Assembly: GCA_001510575.1 (NCBI GenBank)
Contig: LNGK01000002.1
Coordinates: forward strand, 2,220,144-2,284,143
Direction: 5' to 3'
DNA length: 64,000 bases
Source of the DNA: Knoxdaviesia capensis
Taxonomy: Eukaryota; Ascomycota; Sordariomycetes; Microascales; Gondwanamycetaceae
The position numbers and the translations under genes were made by a program. Below the pieces are notes generated by a model. The model did not search any database and was not told where the DNA came from. It saw nothing but the letters and a program-made list of their open reading frames with translations. Numbering within the stretch: the first letter of the stretch is position 1; every line of letters begins with the position of its first letter. Shown piece after piece: positions 32,473 to 44,189 of the stretch.

Positions 32473-33880
32473 TTAGTTCTCGTCCGTCTCCGAACCGTTC
32501 CGCTTGGCGCGCTTGCGAGGGCCTGTTTCAAGAAGTAAGAGCAAAGCCCGTAAGTCAGTAAGTTGGTCAAAAAGAGATGTTCAAATAAAATATAGGGGAT
32601 CAAATGAATGAACGATGGTGAAACTCACGTCTGGTGGACGCCGGGGTCTCCGTCTCGGCGGGCAGCGTATCCTCCGCACCGGCCCGCTGGGCCTCGCCCT
32701 CGTCCTTCTCGCCCGCGGCGTCCTCGTCCTCGGTCACGACCATGGTAGTCGCCTTTCTCTTGCGCGGAGTCTTCACGTGCGCAGCCACCGCAACAGGCGC
32801 CGCGGCCTCCTCGTCGGCCGACTGGGCCTCGACCGCGGTCTCGTCCGAGTTCAGCAGGTTCGCGACCTTCATGAAGTTCGTGCGGCGCAGCGTGACGCGC
32901 GGAGCCTGCGTCTTTGCAGCACCGACACCAGCAATGTCCTCGTCCAGATCCTCGTCTTCGTCGGTGTCATCCTCATCCTCATCCGTGTCCTCGCGCTCGT
33001 CCTCGGAAACACCCTTGCGCGCGGGGCGCGGCGGGCTGCTGGGCAGGGGCGTGCGGCCGGGCTTGGTGACGCGCGGGGCGCAGGGAGGACTGACCACCTC
33101 CAGGTACTCCGGCTCGGCGCTCCGCTGCTCCGTGTACTTAAACGCAGACTCGCGCGGCATTTTGGCCCGCTTCATCACCGGCGGGAACGTGCCCAGTCGC
33201 GGCAGGATGCGGGAGCCCTCTGCCGCCGCGGGCAGGCGTGCCTTTCTTCCGTTTATGGGCTTGAACGCCGTGGTGGGCGGGGAAGCGGTGGGCGGGGAAA
33301 CGGTGGGCGAGGAAACGGGGTCGGGATGGAGGGTCATGGGCGCCATGGGCAGGGCCTCGCGCTTCTTCTTGCTCGACCGGGGCTCTGGTGGTAACTTGCA
33401 TCAGCACGGCACTCCTAGACCACACTCTCAATATTGTCTATCGCACGACACCCTGGGGGGAAAAGCACACAACTTACTCTTATCTTTATTCTTGAACTTC
33501 TTGTCCGAGATGGGAATGCCTTCCAGCTCGCTCACAGTCAGTCTGATGATCTCCATCATCCGATCCTTGATAGCCCGCTGAGTGCGGCCGTCGATCTGAA
33601 TCAAGCTCCAGTCGATGTCGGACGGGACAGGCCGCAATTGGGCCAGGACGATTCGAGCTATGAAGAGCTGTGGACGCACATCATGTATGTGTCAGTAATC
33701 CAGTGGCAGCCCATACGGGTGAGTTCAAATGCATATTTGCGTCGCCGCCCTTACCTCTTCTTCCTCGGTCCAGCGGCGGCCGCCGCCCGTTCCAGATTCA
33801 GTCAGGTTCATCGAAAGACCCGGGATGGCCTCCATCGAAGGCGCAGAAGCTTCCTCCATGGTGAAACTGTATGAAGCCAT
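32473..33880 (-). CDS. Putative SANT/Myb-like nuclear protein 2
   Basis: Four exons, complement of 32473-32522, 32629-33384, 33478-33667 and 33755-33880, give 373 residues. A single Myb/SANT-like helix-turn-helix spans about residues 36-95: RRWTEEEELFIARIVL, then IDWSLIQIDGRTQRAIKDRMMEI. A basic KSSKKK-type patch, Pro/Ser-rich linker, long acidic run (DTDEDEDDTDEDEDLDED) and terminal RPRKRAKR signal follow. All junctions keep frame, with donors GTAAGG, GTAAGT and GTGAGT. A nuclear chromatin or transcription role is inferred. I cannot name an orthologue. It is not homologous over its length to the downstream SANT-like gene, although the two share layout. Confidence 0.72.
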
Positions 33881-35429
33881 TTTTTAAATTCAGTTTTAGT
33901 TGCATGCCTCAGTTGCAGCACAGAACAAGATGGATGAGAGTCGGGAAAATAGGGAGAAGCAGTGGATGGAAACTGAATCTCCAGGAAAAGAACTCACAGA
34001 TTCAGATGACTAGGTTAGAGTCAAGATGATTTTGATTGGGATGATGAGACAATGAACAGTCTAGCCTAGAAAAGACTATACTTGTGAAGGTTAATGTGAA
34101 AGGGGTTGGAAGAAAGGGGTTGATCAGTGAAGAGAGCAGAATGCAGAACTCAAAGATCGCAGAGGTGAAAACAAGGGGAAGTTTTGAAAGGGAATCAATT
34201 AATTCAGGATCACAAGAAGAGAAGATAAATACTCTATAGTCATCGCATCACATTCTGTTCTTCATTTGATTTGAACGTGAAGGGGTGTGTATGAAGGTGG
34301 CATCTTTGATTCTCGGTTGGGTCGTCAAGATGTCCGGCCCAGGCCAACGTAGGAAAGGCTCATGGTGAGCCTTCACTTACACGGCTGGATGTGATTTCAA
34401 GACGAGAAGATAGTTGCCTCTCCAGACTGACCAGATCGGCCTCCTTCAAAGGTCACTGAATCAAAGGGGCAGCATCTAGGGCTTCACTAGAAAGGCCACA
34501 CTTCTGATATATATAGCCTCTAAGCAGAGTCCCTAGGTCCTGCATATTGTGAGCAAGGATGAACGAACCAGTATGAAAGCACCGGCAAGGCGTTCCCAAA
34601 GCCAAGATACACCAGAGAGTCAGACGGAAATCCAAGCACACATCCGTTAGAAGTCCGGGCAGGCTCTCTCCAGACAAAAGAAACAGGCAATATAAATGAA
34701 AGGCACTCTTCAGAAAACAAAGCACAAGATAGATATCTACTAAAGAAGCAAAAGAAGTATATGACCTCCCTTGAAAGTCGATAAAGCGTGTATGAACTTA
34801 GATAGAGCACCAAAAGACAAGAACAAGAAGGGATATCTGCTCATTTCCATTTCTATAAGATCATTAAAACCCAGTTGGCCCCAGTTATCTCTGACCATCA
34901 TTCCATGTCCATAAAGAAAAAGAAAAGACCGAGAACAAAAGGAAAAAGAACAAAAGGAAGAAGAAGAAGAAGAAGAGCCAGAAAAGATCTGTCCAAAGTA
35001 CCCAGAACATCATTCATAGTAAAAAGATAACGTCTTGTGAAAGCAGAAGAACAAGGAGAAGGTCTAGGAGATGCCCCCCCACTAGCAGTGATAAAGAGTC
35101 TAAAAGAAACAAGAACAAGACGATGACCGCCTAGGAGTCACATATAGTGGAATATGTGACCTGGCATGATATCGGCGATGAAAACAGCGAAGAACGGGCA
35201 GGGGAAGAAGGCAGAAAAAGGAACACAGCAAAGAAAGGAATAGGGGGGAACGGCATCATCTAACAACTAAAAAGAACAAGACAAAGAACTTGAGTGTCAT
35301 GTAAAAAAAGGAACTAAAAGAAGACCATCATAAAAAGGAGAAATAACCCCCTGAATCAACCACGAGAAGCACCCCCCAGACCCAGACATCAGTCTATCTA
35401 TCTCACTGTTTCTCCTTGTGCTTCTTCGT
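33881..35429. other. Intergenic, SANT-like 2 upstream region and DnaJ 3' flank
   Basis: About 1.5 kb without a supportable gene. From about 34910 to 34985 the plus strand is purine-rich, with an (AGA)n run. Open frames near 34450-34810 are low-complexity and unconserved in appearance. Confidence 0.4.
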
Positions 35430-38400
35430 TCACTGACTATGGGCAGCCAGGTAGGACTGTAGATTTCGCGCATGCTGCGCACATGCGTTGCCGAATGCCG
35501 TGTTAATCTGCATGTCCTGCTCGAGGAACCGGCCCTCGTCGCGCACCGCCGCCGTGCGCGCGGCACCAATAGGCTCCGTCAGCCGCAGCCGCAGCCGCGA
35601 CTCAGCCTGCCGGGTCGCCCGTAGCTCCGCAACCTCGGTCACGAAGGCGTCCCACGAGCTCAGGTACGTGTGGAAGGCAATGTCGTACGACTGCAGCAGC
35701 ATCGCGCTCACGCGGATGCCGTTGACCGCAGTCGAGATGGGCGCCGGCGGCGCCGTCGGCGGCCGGGGGAACTGCACCGGCGGGACAGGGGCACTGGTGG
35801 TGCTAGTCGCGCTGGCAGTAGCGGCAGCGGCAGGAGCAGTCTTGCTGTTGGAGGGCGGGCGGTTCGATGCCCGGCTCTCAAAGGGAAGGTTCATCTTCAT
35901 GTCAGAGAACGAGCCCAGACCGCTGGCCACCGCAGGGCCCAGCGGCTCAATATTCTTCAAATCTGCAAAACTGACACGGAACTCCTCCGAGTCCTCAGAA
36001 CCGCCCGCAGGCAGCTTGGGGGGTACAAAAGCAGGCCGTGTAGCAGCACTTCCCGGAGTACCAGACTCGGGAATCTTGGGCGGAACCTTGGGGACTCCGG
36101 CGCCAGACACCGAAGGAGCGGTGCCCGCATCCATCTTCAAGCCGCTAAGGTCTCCGGCTCTCCAGGACGGGTTGGAGGGCTCAACAAAGATCGGCCGCGC
36201 CGACTCGGGATTGGCGCTGGGCGACGAGGAGGGGCCGGTGGGAGTCACAGGCGGCTTCGATCCCAGAGCGTTCGCGTCGTTAGAGGGGGACGCCGCCGAT
36301 CTCGGCAGGGGCGGAGACGGCGAGTCGATATCCATGGCATTCGGGCTCGGCGCAATTCCGGGAGACGAAACCGGAACTTTCTGGGTTCGAGGCGGTTCGG
36401 TGTCAGCATCGCTTGCCGATTCATTCGTAGCAGTCGTGCCCGCAGTCGCTCCCATGTTAGTCTTCGACGTTTTGGGCTTCCGGAACGGCGTCCGCATATC
36501 CTGCTGGCGCGTTGGGGAGGTGCTGTTAGCCGTCGGCGCAAAGGTCGAGGCGCCGAGTTGCTCGCTCCAGGATTTCGGATCGAATGTGCCCTCAGGCTGC
36601 TTGGAGCTAGGGCCCTTGGTGAAGTCGTCCGCCGACACATCTTCGGTGCTCGTCGAATATGGGTTCGGGGCTTTGGCCTCCCTCTTGGAGGGGGACTGTC
36701 TTCCTGAGTTCAGTCGCGTGGGCTTCGGCCGTCTCTTAGTCGGTCCCGAGGTGGGCGATGGAACTCCGGCGGAAAACTCGTACTTGGAAGTCGACGGCTC
36801 GTTGGCAAACTGAGTGGAAATGCCCTCAAAGCTATCCTTCGCACTCAAGTTGACTTTAGGAGGCGATGGACCACCAGAGCTCGAAGGAGTAGTTCTCGGA
36901 GGAAACTGGAATCTATCGAACGGGTCAGTATTGGAAGGCTTCTGGGGAGCTGAGGCATTTCCAGCTCCGCTGGGAGCTGCAGGACGCAAATCATCAGCGC
37001 TTCCGCGGCCAGAAGCGCTGCCGGTGACACGGGCAGCCGAAGCATCAATGACACTAGCATCTTGCTTCTGAGCCGTCTGAGCCTGTTGCTGCTTATCTTG
37101 CGATGTCTCCTGCGCCTGCTCTTGCGAGCGCATAGCGTCATTGTTGCCAACTTCAGCTTTAACGGGAACGGAGACACGGTTCTTTGCGAGACGGAGCAAA
37201 AGATCGCTCATACTCTGATCATACGATCCGGTATCAGCAGCAACATATGCAGGGTCGGGTGCAATGGGTGACACAATGGGTGACACGGAGGGAGATGACT
37301 TCGACAGCTTCGTGGCCGAATCAGCGGTCGCGGCAACTGATGCACTGGCAACAAGCGGTGAGCTATGGAGAGTCGCGCCACCCGGAGTAGAGGCGGCAGC
37401 CATGGTGGCATATTTCTGGGACGGGGTGGTAGAGGAGGCTGCGGTAGTGGAATAAATCGCTGAGTAGCTGGTGGCGTCATACATTGGTTCTTTGAATCCA
37501 GCCGGGGCAGACTTTTGCTGCGATAGTGGCGGCATCGAAGGACCAGCACCTCCGGTAGCACGGTGCTCAAAGTCGGAGTACGAGCCTAGATCATGAGAAT
37601 CAGCAGACTGCAAAAGATGTAATGTAATATACGGCCATATCCAGGAGTCCACATACCTTGAGTCGTATCAGCTGCGCCGGCGGGGAAGTATGAGTTCTGG
37701 CTCGCCTTTGAGTAGTTGACCTTGAGAGAATCCGCGCTGGAGGTCTTGCGGGCAAAGGCCGGCTGGGAGTAGTAGTTGCCCTCATCACCGCCCGTCTTGG
37801 GTTGAGCGTCAGCAGTGCCAAAGAAAGGGTTAGTCTTTTCGCCGCTGTGCTGTTGGTACGGAGTACTCTGGCGGTTGTCGTAGAAGTCGGAGGCATCAGC
37901 CGGGTTAGGAGCCGCCGAGGCAGCAGGAGCTGCAGCGGGCTTAAAAGCGGCAGGCTTGGCTGCGGGTTCAGGCACAGTCTCTGAGGCAGCAGCCGTATCG
38001 GGATAAGCGGTCGAGTACCGCTTCGTGGAGGTTGAGTAGTTGTTGCGAGACACCGGAGGCTCGTCTCCTAGAGAAGACGAGTCGGGCCGGAAGCCGGTTC
38101 GGCGCGATCCAGCACCAAACGCAGCCTCGTCGCGCATCTTTTGCGTCGGGGTGCGGGGAACCGGGCGAGGCTTGAAGTTGGGGTCGTTGGCAGATGCCTG
38201 CTGCGAGGGCTTTTCCGAAGCGGCCGCCGGCTTAGGGCGCGGGGACGAAGTATTCGCAGATTGCTTGTTGGCCTGGCCATGGCGCATACTTTCAAACGCA
38301 TGGAGATTGCCCTTAGCATCGGTCGCATACTGAGACTGCTTCGCGGTGGGCGGAACAGCCGAAGCAAAATTCTTGTATCTCGAAGCGCCCGATGACGCAG

Positions 38401-38931
38401 GTTGCTGTTGTTGCTGTTGCTGTTGCGGTTGTTGATGCTGCTGCTGGGAGCGGCGCGGGGGCGGCTGGAACTGAGAGCCGGCATTCGCCCAAGGGTTTCC
38501 CTTTACACCCGAGGCGGAAGGGTACTTAAACGTCTTTCGTCGCGTGGCATCGTACTTGGCCTTGAGGGTAGCATCGCTAAGGACTTCGTGGGCAGATTGG
38601 ATGGTTTGGAACTTGGCCTGGAATTCGATTTCGCGGCCGGGGTTTCGATCGGGGTGGTACTTGAGGGCTAAGCAGGTGAGAAGCGGAAAAGGTCGGTTAG
38701 AAGAGTCTCTCTCACGAGGTTGATGGTATTGCATATATCCGAAAACCATGAGACAAGCAAGCAAACGCGGTCCGTCGATCGCGGGGGATGACATGCGCGC
38801 AAGGGTGGAGCAAAGAGGTCCAAGAGGAACTTACCAAGCTTTCGGAACTGTTTTCTGATATCGGCCTCTTCGGCGGTCGGGGGGAGCTCGAGATCCGCGT
38901 AGTAGTCCTGGTCCGGATTGAACTTGGACAT
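35430..38931 (-). CDS. Large DnaJ (J-domain) protein
   Basis: Three exons, complement of 35430-37585, 37657-38667 and 38835-38931, give 1087 residues. The J-domain is at the extreme N-terminus (DYYADLELPPTAEEADIRKQFRKLALKYHPDRNPG), with the HPD triad at 37-39 just after intron 1. The J-domain stimulates Hsp70 ATPase. The remaining about 1000 residues are low-complexity: a Gln-rich run, Pro/Ser/Ala-rich linker and many short basic and acidic patches. A conserved-looking C-terminal segment (SYDIAFHTYLSSWDAFVTEVAELRATR) is probably helical. There is no zinc-finger or CTD peptide-binding domain, so it is a class C-type J-protein. Client and location are unknown. Introns have donors GTAAGT and GTATGT. 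Confidence 0.88.
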
Positions 38932-41483
38932 CTCGGGCGAGACGTCCCGTCCGAGCGGGACGGACGCAAGAACAGAAACGAACGGAAGGGCAGAAGAAGC
39001 TGTGAAAGTTGAGGACGAGAATCGATCGCTGTAACGAACGGGAGGGGAGACGCTACTGAGGAATATCGAGGTGAGGCCGGTCGGTTCTTCACTTGGATGG
39101 ATCGATGGATTTCGAGGCCAACCCTATGCAGAGAGAGAGAGAGAGAGAGAGGGAAGAAGTAAGATTCCAGGTTCGATCAAAAGAAGCCAAAATCAGGCAA
39201 GACAGACATAGATTCAATGCGACTAGGGAAACCAAAAAGCTTGGAGATCATGAAAGGACAAGGTCAAAAAGAGTGCAAGATCAGCTATGAGATAGTTGGG
39301 CACACTTTTGCCTAGAAGACCATTGTAGGATACAAGGTACTGTGGGCTTTTTGCCTCTCTCTCTCTCTGTTTTTTTTTTTTTTTTTTTGTCTCTTGTCAT
39401 TGTCCCTCTTTTGCCAAGTGGTCAGGGCTTGACTGAGGGATCCAGAAAATAATCGGGGCTTTTCCAAGGCTGAGCTTAGCGGTCCATGTAGAAGGATGTC
39501 ATACTCACAGTAAAGAAACAAATGGCAGTCAAGATGATATCACTAGATTGGGTCAAAGAAGACGAGGGAAAATGAGGGAGGAGGAGGTTTGGAAAAGGAA
39601 GAGAAAACGAAGGGTGGTATGAAAGAAGGAGGGAAAAAATAAACCCAGAGGTCAGTCTAGGAAAAGACAGACGGAATGTTTGTAGGTAGAAGATATTATT
39701 ATCTGACGAATATGAGATAAAATAGAAACAAAACACACATAAAGTTGAAAAAGGCACCTCACCACTAAAGAATCAGTGATTTCAGTATCATAAACAAAGG
39801 TGAGTCAGCAGGCTGGAAATTGCCTGTGAAGGAAGTCGCGTCTGTTAATGAAGCATTTATTCATCTATCCAGTCTTGCCTTTTCAAGTAGTCGGCTAATT
39901 TTGAGAAGCTCTGAATATGGAATTGGGCGGGATGATTCACAGAAGCAGCTCCGGCTATAGGAGCAGAGAAGCACACACCAAAAGCACCCAAGTGAATATG
40001 ATCAATAGAAAACAGGGCCAGCAAATCCATGCTGATCGGCACACCCCGGCAGAGCGAGATATCAACTACACAAGACAATAAACGACCGAACAGACGGGAA
40101 GATCTCAAAACGCGGCTTCCCTCTCTCTCTCTTTCCGTCTAACACTTGACGTCCTCTCCACACCACTATACCCCGGGATTTATTGAGGAATGTTTGGGTC
40201 TGGTCCATAGTCGTCACCAGTCGTCACTCCATTGTGGCTGAGGACACCAATGGGGAGTCTGCCCTGTCTGTATTTTTAACGTGGGGAGGGCTGCCATGAC
40301 GAACTGTAAATGCCATCGCGCGCGGGGTGACACTCTCACTATGCCCCAACACAGATTCCGGGCGCGCATCTGGCTACGGGATATTGGAATTTGAAGCCAC
40401 CGATATATCCCAGGCCCGAAACACACCGATTTTCTAGCTGCCCTGTCCACGAAGTTCTTCGCAGATCTGGTGCTCCCTACCCGGAATGGCCGTGTTTGCT
40501 TTGTTGCGATCTCGAAGAAAAAAAAAAAGGAAAAAAGCAACAGTGGGGTTCACAAACACGTAGCATTCGAGAGAGGGGCGTGCGTTAGGGTTGGGGTTAC
40601 AACACCATGTCAAGTTTTGCTGCAGTTTCAGAGTAACGACAACGTGTGTAGAATGCACAAGATTCTGCAATGTGATACGCACCCTCCAAAAAGACGTCAT
40701 CGGCGGGATGGCTGGAACTAACTCTATTTTGCCCTGGGCCTGGGACTTGTATTTGTTTGCGCCCTGATCTGGGAGGACTGTGAATCCCGTGGCATGTGAG
40801 CAAGGCGTGACACCCGCCCAAGGTCCTCTCGGTGAGAGGTTTACCGAGATCAGAACCGCCCCAGAGCCCTTCGGGGAAGGGAGGAAGTGTGCACGCACAA
40901 CTATTGCAGACGAGCATCGTAATTACTTATCACAAGAGAGAACCACGTTCATTGATACCAGCAAAATTGAATTCGCCTAGCTAATACTTCCACGGGGTTA
41001 TAAAAAAAATGGGAGAGGGGGGGGGGGTTTCAAAAGATATAACCCAAAAAGAGATACTTGATGCGAAGAAAGAGGGCTCAGAAAGCAGTAGGTACATTGA
41101 GAGAGTGTGCACACGAGAGGGAGAACTGGCAAGAAAGAGAAAGCAAGATGCGGAAATGCAAGGCTAAGTCAGACTAGGAGACCCCTTCAGCTGGTAACAA
41201 TAAAAGTAACATGAAATGACACGAGAACATCACTGGGAAACGAACGAACCCGAAGACATAGTGGACAGACAGGGCGAACGCTATCTGGACAGGGTAACCT
41301 CCACCTGACGTCCAATACACACACCCCTCGCTACGTAGAGACTCTCATCTCTTCACACAAGCCAGATTAAGAAGACGTTGACTCCCCCGTACCTCAAAAC
41401 GAACGAGATCCCCCTCTAAATGAACAACCCAGAAGAACCAAGGAAAAACACACACGCACCGCCGAGACCAAATCTCCAGCAGG
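38932..41483. other. Intergenic, DnaJ upstream region and CUE1 3' flank
   Basis: About 2.55 kb with no convincing gene. Features seen: (GA)n at about 39131-39150, a CT/T-rich run at about 39355-39388, A-rich sequence near 40510, GTTAGGGTTGGGGTT (40585-40599), and a G run near 41018-41029. Small open frames on both strands lack domain signals. Confidence 0.4.
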
Positions 41484-42429
41484 TTAAGCCGTCATCTTCC
41501 CCTCCGCCGCAAGCTTCTCCTGCATTTTCCGCCGCGCCTCGAGAATCATCGCATCGCGCCGTTGCTTCAGCAGTTCCTGCCGCTCGTTCTTATTCGAGCT
41601 CCACGCCTTGGCCTTCACTCCGCTGGAGTTGGCCGTGGTGCTGCCGCTCTCGCTCGCGCTCCCGGCGTCCGAACTCGCTGCTGACACCGTGGCCAGCTTG
41701 TTATGCAGCTTGTACCGTGTTATCAGGTCAACTTGGGCGGGGGAGGCGTTGGGTTTCGCGGCTGACGGGGTCGAGGCGGCGGATGCGTTAGGGTCTTGCG
41801 GGATCGGAGGGTGGAAGCTCGGGGGTGGCTGGATAGAAGGAAGAGATGGCCATGTTAGTAAAATTAAGCAACGAGCACGCGACAGGTGACATTTGGGGTT
41901 GCCAGGAGAAGGGAGACGAAAGACATGGAGGGGTGAGCTGGCCAGGAATACTAGGCAGTACAACTCTCAACAATCGACCAGATCCTCCATGGCATTGATC
42001 ACAACTCCGCCCCTGCAAAACAAAACAAAAAAAGGAAGAAGAAAAAAGAAGAAAAAAAAAGGAAGAAAAAAAAAGAGGAAAGAAAAAGAAATCTAGCACC
42101 GTCAAACTCACCGTTTCTAGCCGGCCAGCAAGCACGCGCTCAGTGGTAGCCGTCACGTTGCACCCGTTGCGCTGGAGATCCCACAGCAGCGTGCGCAGCT
42201 CGATCTGCGGGAACATCTGCTGGATGCGCTGTGCTGCATCCAGCCGTGCGCGCCAAGCCGCCTCGTCGCGAGCCTGCCGGCTTGCGGACCCCGAGCCGGA
42301 CGTCCGGCTGCTCGATGCCGCCGCGCCGCCGCCCGACGACGCCGGTGTGAAGAAGAGGTAGCGGACCGCGAGGGCTGATACCACGATCAGGGCTACTAGG
42401 AACGGCAGCGACACCTGTTCGGACGCCAT
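41484..42429 (-). CDS. CUE1: CUE-domain ER membrane protein Cue1 (ERAD)
   Basis: Two exons, complement of 41484-41828 and 42112-42429, give 220 residues. An N-terminal membrane anchor (about 9-27) is followed by a Ser/Gly linker and the CUE domain (about 65-105, with MFPQI and LLWDLQRNG), then a C-terminal helical region (NKNERQELLKQRRDAMILEARRKM) matching the U7BR that activates the Ubc7 ubiquitin-conjugating enzyme. This is the layout of yeast Cue1, which recruits Ubc7 to the ER membrane for degradation of misfolded proteins. The junction LET|PPPSFHPP agrees with remembered fungal homologues. The intron (41829-42111) is long for this region and contains a pyrimidine tract of about 90 nt on the sense strand (42005-42095). 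Confidence 0.88.
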
Positions 42430-43530
42430 TTTGGGGGGAGGGGGAAACTGTAAAAAAAGACTAGAGAGAAATAAAGGGGTGTGCGAGAGACGAGCCGAAG
42501 AGGGCAGTCGAGGACGATCGGAAAGCGGACGAGGTTCCGGCAGGTCGAGACTCGGGATTTACTAGGGGAGGATATAAAAGACTACAACGAAACGGAAGAA
42601 CTCGTGCGATTGACGTCTTCGAAATGGGGGTTTCGCGATGGTGTCCGTGACTTTCGGCCAAAAAATGGAGGCTGATACGATAGCCGTGGCTAAGGGGTGG
42701 AGTCGAAGTTGTCCGGCAGGCCAGATGTCAGATGTCGTCAGGCGTTCGGCAAGTTTTGGGGGACTTGAGAGGAATAGAAGCGATGAGAGAGAGGAGAGAG
42801 AGAGAGAGTAGAAGAAGCTCAAGGCGAGGTTTAAATAATTGAATCGCTATGTCGTTATGTCGGATATGAATCGTTCAACGGCTCTCCAGCAGTGTCTTTT
42901 GGTCAGGTCGGTCAGGAGAGGGCGATCGGGCGGTAATGACAGCACGACTTTCGTTGGGGAAAAGATAATAGACAAGGATAAGTCTCGTGCTCACCCCTCC
43001 AAGGAAGCCAAAATTATGTCTAGGCAGTAGTAAAGGGCGATGAGAAGCCGGTAAGCTGCCACGGGCCGATAATCGATGATTGATAGGGAGAAATAGTGAC
43101 AGAGGGTGAGATATAAGCAGTTGAACCAGAGAGGTGATAGCAAATAGTCAAAAGATGCACAGTCTTCTATGAAGGGCAATGAAAATTGCTGAAGTGCTGT
43201 AAAGTTCCTGGGATGATGGAATGTCTGAGACAAGTAGACCATGGAACAATATAGAAGGTCCTGAGTGGCCGAGATTTTTGCGACTTGCTATCGGCCTTAT
43301 CAGTTCAGTTCTGTTCAGTGGATTGTTCCTGCGTGCAGTAGCTGCGGACTTTGACCGTTCATGTTCAGCTCCAGCACATCACCTCTCCCTGTAGCAAAGG
43401 CCAACAAACAGCAACAGCACACACAGGAGGCCCATGTCCACAGGCTGCTCAACCAGACCGGGGAATGGAAGGAAGAAAAAAAAATTGAAAAAATGAACAC
43501 CTTCTGAATGCTCAGAAGATCTTGAACTAT
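42430..43530. other. Intergenic, CUE1 upstream region and tRNA 3' flank
   Basis: About 1.1 kb with no supportable gene. A (GA)n run lies at about 42786-42808. Confidence 0.4.
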
Positions 43531-43601
43531 GACCACGATGGGGCTCGAACCCACAATCTCCAGATTCGTAGTCTGGCGCCTTTCCATTGGGCCACGCGGC
43601 C
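43531..43601 (-). tRNA. tRNA-Arg (anticodon ACG)
   Basis: The reverse complement folds as a 71-nt tRNA. The acceptor stem GGCCGCG pairs with CGTGGTC, the anticodon stem CCAGA/TCTGG carries loop CTACGAA, and the T arm contains GGTTCGAGCC. The anticodon ACG (43567-43569 on the plus strand) becomes ICG and reads CGU/CGC/CGA Arg. There is no intron, and CCA is not encoded. A Copia element is inserted 245 bp beyond its 5' end. Confidence 0.95.
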
Positions 43602-43841
43602 TGTAGTTATTGTTGAAGGCAGGTACGACAGATGACTTAATGAAGCATACTGACTTGACCCCACTAAAGAGCTGCGAAAACTCTAGCTCCACAACCACCA
43701 AGATGAGAGGACCCTTTAACTTCTTCACTATGTTGGCGATTGACATTTACAGCTGGCCTTGAAAGTGAGATCCCTGCTTCAAGATTTACTCACAGATATC
43801 ATACATTCATCTCCTTATCCATTATTCACAAGCTAGTACTA

Positions 43842-43846
43842 CTTCA
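43842..43846. repeat. Target site duplication, left copy (CTTCA)
   Basis: CTTCA directly precedes the left LTR and is repeated exactly at 49493-49497 after the right LTR, as expected for a 5-bp Copia integration. Confidence 0.9.
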
Positions 43847-44189
43847 TGTTCGAATACAGGAAAGGCGGTTAGAATTGGAAGCGTAACTTTGCAGTCAATA
43901 CCATTCACAAAGGTAGGGGGTAAAAAACAAGATAAGTAGTTAATAGCTATGAAATACTATACTAGAATAGATAGGGGGAAAGCTTCCTTCTTATCCCCTA
44001 TAGGATCTAGGCTTCCTCCTATCTAGATCCCTGATGCCTTCTAAGGCTTCCCTTCCTATACTAGGCTCTTCGTAATTCTATATTATATCTATTATTATTC
44101 CCTAGGCTATTTATCGTAGCCTTATTCTTTATTATAAACTTCTAGTTATATAAAGGATAATATAATATAAATTAATCTAATATTTAATA
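43847..44189 (-). repeat. Left LTR (3' LTR by element orientation)
   Basis: 343 bp, the same length as the right copy. Differences between the copies are C-to-T or G-to-A transitions. The outer part keeps CA/TG (TGTTCGAATACAGG, TTGCAGTCAATACC), while the inner part from about 44030 has lost them. Confidence 0.92.

Noticed and set aside
32634..33581. 315-codon plus-strand frame opposite the second SANT-like gene
   Set aside because: Shadow composed of Ser/Val/Ala repeats produced by the acidic tract on the other strand.
35488..36813. 441-codon plus-strand frame opposite the DnaJ gene
   Set aside because: Antisense of a low-complexity coding exon. No domain or consistent splice structure.
43315..43746. 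143-codon minus-strand frame
   Set aside because: It runs straight through the tRNA-Arg gene and has no protein features.
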